A stretch of 14,614 nucleotides of DNA from Candidatus Harrisonbacteria bacterium (lineage in GTDB: Bacteria; Patescibacteriota; Minisyncoccia; UBA6257; 1-14-0-10-44-23), in NCBI GenBank assembly GCA_023244975.1, contig JAHFLG010000026.1:1-14614 (forward strand), read 5' to 3'. Under the pieces are notes generated by a model that saw only the letters and a list, made by a program, of their open reading frames with translations, was not told the origin of the DNA and ran no database searches. Of the stretch, positions 8,314-12,424 are shown piece after piece (positions within the stretch are counted from its first letter, which is position 1; each line of letters starts with the position of its first letter). The translations under genes were made by a program, and so were the position numbers.

Positions 8314-8332
8314 TTTGCTATACTGGTATAGT
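8314..8332 (+). promoter_or_regulatory. Tandem extended -10 promoters of the first pilin gene
   Basis: Two overlapping candidates are visible: TGCTATACT (8316-8324) and TGGTATAGT (8324-8332). The string TTTGCTATACT is shared exactly with the second pilin promoter, and TGGTATA with the pilB promoter. No good -35 is seen. Predicted transcript starts are about 8331 or 8339, giving a leader of 50-58 bases. Confidence 0.55.
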
Positions 8333-8351
8333 ATTTGCAAAGGTCGAGTGA

Positions 8352-8367
8352 GTCCGTATGTACGGAC
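8352..8367 (+). promoter_or_regulatory. Hairpin in the 5' leader of the first pilin mRNA
   Basis: GTCCGTATGTACGGAC is a perfect inverted repeat (6-bp stem GTCCGT/ACGGAC, loop ATGT). It lies 12-20 bases after the predicted transcript starts and 21 bases before the ATG. A stabilising 5' hairpin is one possibility; the second pilin gene has none. No U-run follows, so it is not a terminator. Confidence 0.5.
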
Positions 8368-8388
8368 AGATATTTTCTATTTTATCCA

Positions 8389-8850
8389 ATGCGTAATCAA
8401 AAAGGTTTTACCTTGATCGAATTGCTCGTCGTTATCGGTATTATCGCTATCCTGGCCTCAGTGGTCATCGTAGCTTTAAACCCGGCTCGTCAGTTCGCTC
8501 AGGCTCGTAACACACAGCGTTCTTCTAACGTGAACGCGATCCTTAACGCCATCGGCCAGAATATGGCTGACAACCGTGGTGTCTTTACCTGTGCTGCTGG
8601 CGCCTTGCCAGCCACTGCAAAGAACATGGCTGATGCAACCTCAGATGCAACCGGTTACAATATCGGTGGCTGTTTGGTTTCAACCTACCTGCCATCGATG
8701 CCGTTTGACCCGAGCGCGACTGGCGCCGGTTGGACCAGCAGCTCGACTTATAACTCTGGCTACACCGTCTTACAAACCGGTGGAACCACTGGCCGCGTAA
8801 CTGTTGCTGCGACTGGGGAGCTGAACCAGGTTATCTCTGTCACTCGTTAA
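8389..8850 (+). CDS. Type IV major pilin-like protein, copy 1
   Basis: Small prepilin of 153 aa with signal MRNQKG then FTLIE (cleavage after G6, Glu11 at mature position 5) and the helix LLVVIGIIAILASVVIVALN. The frame is open from ATG 8335, but the prepilin leader fixes ATG 8389 as the start. C68 and C95 probably form a disulfide around the variable part of the head. The C-terminus (LNQVISVTR) is shared with copy 2. Size, canonical signal, own promoter and own terminator suggest the main fibre subunit. Bases 8428-8579 are identical to copy 2 while both flanks differ at many silent sites. No Shine-Dalgarno is visible. Confidence 0.92.
   Translation: MRNQKGFTLIELLVVIGIIAILASVVIVALNPARQFAQARNTQRSSNVNAILNAIGQNMADNRGVFTCAAGALPATAKNMADATSDATGYNIGGCLVSTYLPSMPFDPSATGAGWTSSSTYNSGYTVLQTGGTTGRVTVAATGELNQVISVTR
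8428..8579 (+). repeat. 152-bp perfect direct repeat, copy 1 (pilin helix region)
   Basis: Every base matches 8986-9137. It covers mature helix residues VVIGII through QNMADNRG. It lies inside the two pilin genes and in the same frame. Confidence 0.95.
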
Positions 8851-8880
8851 GTCAAAAAGTTGTTAACTGGTGTCTTAGAC

Positions 8881-8908
8881 AAAGGCCTCCCCTAAACGGG
8901 AGGTCTTT
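8881..8908 (+). terminator. Intrinsic terminator of pilin copy 1
   Basis: The stem AAAGGCCTCCC (8881-8891) pairs with GGGAGGTCTTT (8898-8908) over 11 bp with one G-U, around a 6-base loop. The T-tract is short and runs directly into the -10 element of the next gene. Confidence 0.75.
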
Positions 8909-8916
8909 GCTATACT
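8906..8916 (+). promoter_or_regulatory. Extended -10 promoter of pilin copy 2
   Basis: TTTGCTATACT matches the string at 8314-8324 exactly; the -10 is TATACT 8911-8916 with TGC before it. The transcript start is predicted near 8923, giving an AT-rich leader of about 21 bases without Shine-Dalgarno. Its first bases are the 3' arm of the preceding terminator. Confidence 0.6.
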
Positions 8917-8943
8917 TATAGCATATAAATATTAATTAATTTC

Positions 8944-9393
8944 ATGAATAACTCACATAAAGGGTTCACGTTGATCGAGCTTCTGGTCGTTATCGGTATT
9001 ATCGCTATCCTGGCCTCAGTGGTCATCGTAGCTTTAAACCCGGCTCGTCAGTTCGCTCAGGCTCGTAACACACAGCGTTCTTCTAACGTGAACGCGATCC
9101 TTAACGCCATCGGCCAGAATATGGCTGACAACCGTGGCATTTGGACTTGCGCCGCGGGAGCGATTCCTTCCACCGCCACGAATATGGTTAATACTGGCGG
9201 CTATAATATTGGTGGCTGCTTGGTTTCGACCTATCTGCCTTCCATGCCGTTTGACCCATCTGCTACGGGTGCTCACTGGACTGATGCAACTGATTATAAC
9301 GCCGGTTACAGCGTAGCTCAGGATGCTGCTGGTCGTGTGACAGTCACTGCCCCGGCGCAGGAGCTTGGTCAGGTGATTTCGGTTACCCGCTAA
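8944..9393 (+). CDS. Type IV major pilin-like protein, copy 2
   Basis: Prepilin of 149 aa with signal MNNSHKG then FTLIE (cleavage after G7, Glu12 at mature position 5). The helix region is identical to copy 1. The head differs mainly between C69 and C92 (one four-residue length difference) and after SATGA; GGCLVSTYLPSMPFDPSATG is the same protein sequence but uses different codons. Probably a second fibre subunit or an alternative head. It is flanked by its own promoter and a strong terminator, so the ratio of the two pilins could be set separately. Confidence 0.92.
   Translation: MNNSHKGFTLIELLVVIGIIAILASVVIVALNPARQFAQARNTQRSSNVNAILNAIGQNMADNRGIWTCAAGAIPSTATNMVNTGGYNIGGCLVSTYLPSMPFDPSATGAHWTDATDYNAGYSVAQDAAGRVTVTAPAQELGQVISVTR
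8986..9137 (+). repeat. 152-bp perfect direct repeat, copy 2
   Basis: Identical to 8428-8579, spaced 558 bases apart in direct orientation. Mismatches resume at once on either side. Confidence 0.95.
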
Positions 9394-9420
9394 GGAAGGT
9401 TTTCGCGCTCACTGTATCTA

Positions 9421-9447
9421 AGAAATCCCGCCCTTGGCGGGATTTCT
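9421..9447 (+). terminator. Intrinsic terminator of pilin copy 2
   Basis: The perfect 12-bp stem AGAAATCCCGCC/GGCGGGATTTCT has a 3-base loop (CTT), followed by the T-rich run ATTTCTAT. It isolates the pilus block from the dismutase gene. Confidence 0.85.
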
Positions 9448-9465
9448 ATTTCTATCGGGAAGTAA

Positions 9466-9471
9466 TATACT
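9466..9471 (+). promoter_or_regulatory. -10 element of the superoxide dismutase gene, leaderless spacing
   Basis: TATACT ends 6 bases before ATG 9478, so the expected +1 is the A of the start codon. TAATAT at 9463-9468 is an alternative register. No -35 is evident. Confidence 0.5.
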
Positions 9472-9477
9472 AATAAT

Positions 9478-10092
9478 ATGAAAAATCGTAAAGATTTTGT
9501 TCCGGATCCGAATCTCTTTACCAAAGACTTGGATGGACTCAGCCTCAAAATGCTCGAGGCTCATTACAAGCTTTATGAAGGCTATGTGAAAAAGACGAAC
9601 GAGATTCAGGCGGCTTTTGACGCTGCCGACAAGAGCGCCGCTAATGGTATCTATAGCCCGGTTGGTGAGCTCAAGCGCCAGGAGACCTTTGCGGTCAATG
9701 GCATGAAGCTCCACGAGGTTTATTTTGGCCATCTGCAGGGCGATGGTAAGCCAAGCGGTGATTTGGTCGGGATGATTGAAAAAGATTTTGGTTCAATTGA
9801 CGGCTGGAAAGAAGAAATGCTTGCAGTTGGCATGAGCTCCCGTGGCTGGGCGATTTTAGCCTTTGATTATCGCGACAACCGGCTGCATGTGTATGGCAGC
9901 GATGCGCATAACATCGGCGCGGTTTGGGCGGCGATACCGGTCATTGTTCTTGATGTTTACGAGCATGCCTATGCCATGGATTACGGCATCAGTCGCAAGG
10001 CCTATATTGATTCGTTTTTCAAAAATTTAGATTGGACGTTTGCCGGTAAAATAGTTTCGCAGTTTGAGCTGACAAAGTATTACGGTAAATAA
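9478..10092 (+). CDS. Fe/Mn superoxide dismutase
   Basis: Converts superoxide to oxygen and hydrogen peroxide in the cytoplasm. Length 204 aa is normal. All four metal ligands are visible: H29 (EAHYKLYEGYV), H79 (GMKLHEVYF), D159 and H163 (LDVYEHAYAMDY). The gateway tyrosine is Y36, but the spacing from H29 is one residue shorter than in E. coli enzymes. The second-sphere Gln that tunes the metal is not at its Fe-type place (G75, four before H79). The residue aligned with the Mn-type Gln is H144 (SDAHNIG), a His variant known from archaeal and some bacterial enzymes. Metal choice (Fe, Mn or both) cannot be assigned. It has its own promoter and a convergent hairpin downstream. An oxygen-defence gene suits exposure at an aerobic host surface, by inference. 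Confidence 0.95.
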   Translation: MKNRKDFVPDPNLFTKDLDGLSLKMLEAHYKLYEGYVKKTNEIQAAFDAADKSAANGIYSPVGELKRQETFAVNGMKLHEVYFGHLQGDGKPSGDLVGMIEKDFGSIDGWKEEMLAVGMSSRGWAILAFDYRDNRLHVYGSDAHNIGAVWAAIPVIVLDVYEHAYAMDYGISRKAYIDSFFKNLDWTFAGKIVSQFELTKYYGK

Positions 10093-10142
10093 GAGGGGGC
10101 GAGGGCGACGGTAGAGCCTCAGAGCATCTACGTCGCCCCCTC
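10093..10142 (-). terminator. Hairpin between converging dismutase and 126-aa gene
   Basis: GAGGGGGCGA (10093-10102) is the exact complement of TCGCCCCCTC (10133-10142). An alternative fold pairs CGAGGGCGACGGTAG (10100-10114) with 10128-10143 with small bulges. On the minus strand a T-rich stretch (TTATTT) follows, which fits termination of the leftward transcript. The right arm is inside the last codons of the 126-aa gene. Confidence 0.5.
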
Positions 10143-10508
10143 GCTCGCGAACTGATCCGCCGCTCGCAGTAGTGCGCAGCGGAATAAGATCGCGTATTCG
10201 CTCGGGTCGAGGTACTCGCAGCCGCTGATAACCACCCACGCCTCTTCCTCAGACAGTATGGGAGCGGTTGTTGCCGCGTCCTGCCACTGTTCCGGGGTGA
10301 AGGTCGTGTCGAGTCTGTAGTTCACGTCAGAGGTGAACGGACAATACTCGCCGATGCCTTCGGGCGTTAAGTGATAAAGCCGGATGACGGGATACCTGAT
10401 CCCATCGTCCGGATCAGCGACGACGAAGTACCACGAACCACTATCCAGAAGCTCGCAGATGCGCCCGATGAGCGCACAGAGCTTCTCGCTCAGGCATGTA
10501 GTCTGCAC
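10128..10508 (-). CDS. Unrecognised acidic, six-cysteine protein of 126 aa
   Basis: I do not recognise the family. Start is GTG 10508-10506, fixed by a perfect Shine-Dalgarno AAAGGAGG (10513-10520) with 4 bases between. The protein is soluble-looking, strongly acidic, and has six cysteines (C5, C11, C18, C56, C97, C111); it mixes helix (SEKLCALIGRICELLDS) with strand-like parts (WYFVVADPDDG, RYPVIRLYHLTPEG). Hand counting gives 177/300 G+C at 10141-10440 (59%), against 132/300 (44%) in the fmt stretch 11161-11460. Together with the ribosome site this suggests transfer. It follows a 55-aa membrane protein gene with the same start design, so the two are probably an operon. Confidence 0.65.
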   Translation of the reverse strand: MQTTCLSEKLCALIGRICELLDSGSWYFVVADPDDGIRYPVIRLYHLTPEGIGEYCPFTSDVNYRLDTTFTPEQWQDAATTAPILSEEEAWVVISGCEYLDPSEYAILFRCALLRAADQFASEGAT

Positions 10509-10512
10509 TCAT

Positions 10513-10520
10513 CCTCCTTT
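10513..10520 (-). promoter_or_regulatory. Perfect Shine-Dalgarno of the 126-aa gene
   Basis: AAAGGAGG, 4 bases before GTG. Unusual here because the confidently identified host genes in the window show no comparable site. Confidence 0.8.
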
Positions 10521-10522
10521 CT

Positions 10523-10548
10523 ATTCCGCGCATGCCTGCGCGCGGAAT
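10523..10548 (-). repeat. Inverted repeat between the two small genes
   Basis: ATTCCGCGC (10523-10531) and GCGCGGAAT (10540-10548) form a perfect 9-bp stem with an 8-base loop. It stands 2 bases upstream of the Shine-Dalgarno of the 126-aa gene, without a U-run. It may attenuate, protect or process the joint mRNA. Confidence 0.65.
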
Positions 10549-10569
10549 GTACCAAGTGTAAAGGATTGA

Positions 10570-10737
10570 CTAGTCCTCGTAAACTTCGGCGATCAATCGA
10601 ATAAATTCTTTTTCTGTCATTCGTTCGATCGGCCGACCTTTTACATTTCTTCGTCGCCGGCTTACTCCGAGAAACACGGTGCCGGTGACGACTGCGACCA
10701 CTGAGGTCGCAAGCAGTGTCCAATGAAGACAGCTCAC
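10570..10737 (-). CDS. Small single-pass membrane protein, 55 aa
   Basis: GTG 10737-10735 opens a 55-codon frame ending at TAG 10572-10570. A perfect Shine-Dalgarno AAGGAGG (10742-10748) lies 4 bases before the start. Residues 6-25 (WTLLATSVVAVVTGTVFLGV) form one membrane segment followed by SRRRRNVKGR, so by the positive-inside rule the C-terminus is cytoplasmic. That tail is a charged helix (IERMTEKEFIRLIAEVYED). Function unknown; pairing with the acidic 126-aa protein 61 bases downstream invites ideas such as a membrane toxin with partner or a membrane anchor, but nothing in the sequence proves these. The strong start site, hydrophobic profile and promoter make it a real gene despite its size. 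Confidence 0.65.
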   Translation of the reverse strand: MSCLHWTLLATSVVAVVTGTVFLGVSRRRRNVKGRPIERMTEKEFIRLIAEVYED

Positions 10738-10741
10738 TTAA

Positions 10742-10748
10742 CCTCCTT
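10742..10748 (-). promoter_or_regulatory. Perfect Shine-Dalgarno of the 55-aa gene
   Basis: AAGGAGGTTAAGTG reads almost the same as AAGGAGGATGAGTG at the next gene (12 of 14 bases), including the 4-base spacing and GTG start. Confidence 0.8.
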
Positions 10749-10766
10749 GTGGTTGGGGACTGTGGC

Positions 10767-10796
10767 TAATAATGCCGCGCTTGATTGTTTTGTCAA
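10767..10796 (-). promoter_or_regulatory. Candidate promoter of the small-gene pair
   Basis: On the minus strand TTGACA (10791-10796) is a perfect -35. A weak -10 follows: TTATTA (10767-10772, 18-base spacer) or CATTAT (10769-10774, 16-base spacer). The transcript would start near 10761-10763, giving a leader of about 24-26 bases with the Shine-Dalgarno. The -35 overlaps the fmt stop codon. Confidence 0.5.
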
Positions 10797-11614
10797 CCAA
10801 TTTTAATAGGCCTTTTGCCTTCGACGTGGATACTCGTGATGTGAATTTTATTGTCGCGCCACTGCGCCGCGAGGAGCTTAACGCGTTTGCCTTCATGACC
10901 CGGAAAATTTATAGTCCAGACTCCGGGCTCGGGGTTAAACGCTTTTATTTTTCGGTAGACTTCCAGGGGTTCATCTTTGATGAAATCAACTCTGCCATCG
11001 GCGCTGGTGAATTTTTGTGTAAACGTTGCTGCGGCGTGGTCTTGCTCGCACAGGGTGATTGTTTCAATATTGGGCAGCGTGTCAGCAATCAGGTCTGCGG
11101 CTACTTCTGCAACTCTTTTTTCCAAGCTTGTATTCGTTTCTTCATTTGAAATTTGAAATTTAACATTCGAAATTATCTTCCCATGGTCAACATCTTTGTC
11201 GATCATGTATAAAGTCACACCAGTTTCATGTTCGCCGGCGAGTAACACCGATTGAATCGGTGACGGGCCGCGATACGTTGGTAGCAGTGATGGGTGGACG
11301 CCAATGGTTCGCAGCCGTGGAATATTAAGAATAGACTCAGGAATTATTTGCGGGTACCCCATCACTAGAAACACATCAGTGCCAAGATCTTTGAGTTCAG
11401 TGGCGATATCTTTTACTTTTTCAGGCTGAAGAATCTTAATTGGCCATTTCTTTTCAAGAATGAGCTGCTTCACGGCCGGAGGAGTGATGATTTTGTTGCG
11501 GCCGGCAGGACGGTCGGGATTGCAGACAACAGCCATCGGCACAGCTCCGCGCTCTACCATGCCAGCGAGAATATCCGCAGATATATGGAAACTTCCGAAG
11601 TATACGAATTTCAT
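10793..11614 (-). CDS. fmt: Methionyl-tRNA formyltransferase
   Basis: Transfers formyl from 10-formyl-tetrahydrofolate to initiator Met-tRNA. The N-terminal Rossmann domain (1 to about 195) carries the folate loop NPDRPAGRN (32-40), VHPSLLPTYRGPSPIQ (106-121) with catalytic H107, and DKDVDHGKII with D143. E. coli has Asn106-x-His108; here the Asn place is G105 (TIGVHPS). The C-terminal domain (about 200-273, KFTSADGRVDF, YRKIKAFNPEPGVW) ends early at EGKRPIKIG: 273 aa versus about 315 in E. coli. ATG 11614 overlaps the def stop (ATGA), so translation is coupled. The family assignment is firm; full activity with the Gly is inferred from the operon context. Confidence 0.93.
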   Translation of the reverse strand: MKFVYFGSFHISADILAGMVERGAVPMAVVCNPDRPAGRNKIITPPAVKQLILEKKWPIKILQPEKVKDIATELKDLGTDVFLVMGYPQIIPESILNIPRLRTIGVHPSLLPTYRGPSPIQSVLLAGEHETGVTLYMIDKDVDHGKIISNVKFQISNEETNTSLEKRVAEVAADLIADTLPNIETITLCEQDHAAATFTQKFTSADGRVDFIKDEPLEVYRKIKAFNPEPGVWTINFPGHEGKRVKLLAAQWRDNKIHITSIHVEGKRPIKIG

Positions 11615-12105
11615 TTTTGTTTTAATCGTTCTGATTCGGCTGTTGGATAGGTTTTTTTGGCCTTATCGATATAGAGCTTGCCGTTTAAGTGGTCGGTCTC
11701 GTGCTGGAAGATGTGCGCCAGCAGCCCCCAAGCTTTGATTTTGGTTTTTTTGCCGTTTTGAAGCTGGCCTTCAAGTATAACTTTTTCATACCGTTGTACC
11801 TGGCCGTAAAGGCCGGGGACTGAGAGACAGCCTTCTTCAAGGAGCGGGGTTTCACCATCGCGTTGGGTGATGACTGGATTGAAGATCGCATAGAACTTGT
11901 TTTCATTACGGGCGACAAAGACCGAACTGTTAAGTCCGATTTGATTCGCAGCCAGCCCGATGCCACGGGCGTCGATCATTATCAGGCGCATGGTTTTTAC
12001 GAGCTCGCGGATTTCTGTTTTCGAGAATTTTGAAAAATCAAACGGCGCCGTCTTGGTACGCAGGAATTTTTCCTCGGTTTTGTTATTAATCGTATAGATG
12101 TTCAT
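11611..12105 (-). CDS. def: Peptide deformylase
   Basis: Removes the formyl group from nascent proteins, the reverse partner of fmt. All three motifs are intact in 164 aa: GIGLAANQ (48-55), EGCLS (91-95, metal ligand C93) and HETDH (135-139, ligands H135 and H139, catalytic E136). The start ATG 12105 overlaps the upstream 98-aa gene by ATGA, and the stop overlaps fmt by ATGA. Order 98-aa, def, fmt in one minus-strand operon ensures joint supply. No Shine-Dalgarno; start set by overlap and family alignment. Confidence 0.95.
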   Translation of the reverse strand: MNIYTINNKTEEKFLRTKTAPFDFSKFSKTEIRELVKTMRLIMIDARGIGLAANQIGLNSSVFVARNENKFYAIFNPVITQRDGETPLLEEGCLSVPGLYGQVQRYEKVILEGQLQNGKKTKIKAWGLLAHIFQHETDHLNGKLYIDKAKKTYPTAESERLKQK

Positions 12106-12398
12106 GGCTGTTTTTTCATTTCACTGACCATTCTCATGAAGTAGGCGCCGGGGTTTTTAACGTCCCGCCGACTGGCCACGTCTTTGGCAAGAGCCAGGAG
12201 CTTTTCAGGATTATACTCCTTGGCGTACTTGATGTAGAGAGCCTTGTGAGGGAGGTCTTTAAGAACCATAGCTATTTCTAGGCCAATAAATTGGAACTGC
12301 TGGGTTACCCGAGCTTTAGCGGAGCGTTTCTTGAGCTCATTAATATACTGTCCCGATGTTACTTTATCCATAGTATCTATGCCTTTTGTGTCGGCCAT
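12102..12398 (-). CDS. Small helical protein of the def-fmt operon (98 aa, function unknown)
   Basis: Basic, nearly all-helical protein (DKVTSGQYINELKKRSAKAR; GLEIAMVLKDLPHKALYIKY; PEKLLALAKDVASRRDVKN; GAYFMRMVSEMKK). From memory, similar short proteins are conserved in Parcubacteria, but I know no function. The frame starts at ATG 12398; an in-frame ATG at codon 10 (12371) is an alternative, where the sequence becomes MDKVTSG. A possible minus-strand -10 (TACAAT, 3 bases before the first ATG) would favour the inner start. It is the first gene of the operon and overlaps def by four bases. Long basic helices and neighbours in translation suggest RNA or ribosome binding, which is only an inference. 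Confidence 0.8.
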   Translation of the reverse strand: MADTKGIDTMDKVTSGQYINELKKRSAKARVTQQFQFIGLEIAMVLKDLPHKALYIKYAKEYNPEKLLALAKDVASRRDVKNPGAYFMRMVSEMKKQP

Positions 12399-12408
12399 AC
12401 TATTGTAG

Positions 12409-12414
12409 TACTAT
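12409..12414 (+). promoter_or_regulatory. Candidate -10 of the S41 peptidase gene
   Basis: TACTAT with predicted +1 near 12421 leaves a leader of only about 4 bases before ATG 12425. The 26-base gap to the divergent 98-aa gene must hold both promoters, so they overlap. Confidence 0.35.
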
Positions 12415-12424
12415 TGATTGATAC

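Noticed and set aside
8335..8388. Upstream ATG giving an 18-residue longer pilin 1
   Set aside because: The prepilin leader starts at MRNQKG; the extension would place the hairpin and predicted transcript starts inside the coding region.
10490..10723. 77-codon minus-strand frame rich in Arg and His
   Set aside because: Overlaps the 55-aa membrane protein in another frame and lacks a Shine-Dalgarno; the 55-aa frame has the ribosome site and sensible hydrophobicity.
10772..11149. 125-codon plus-strand open frame
   Set aside because: Antisense to the conserved C-terminal half of fmt.
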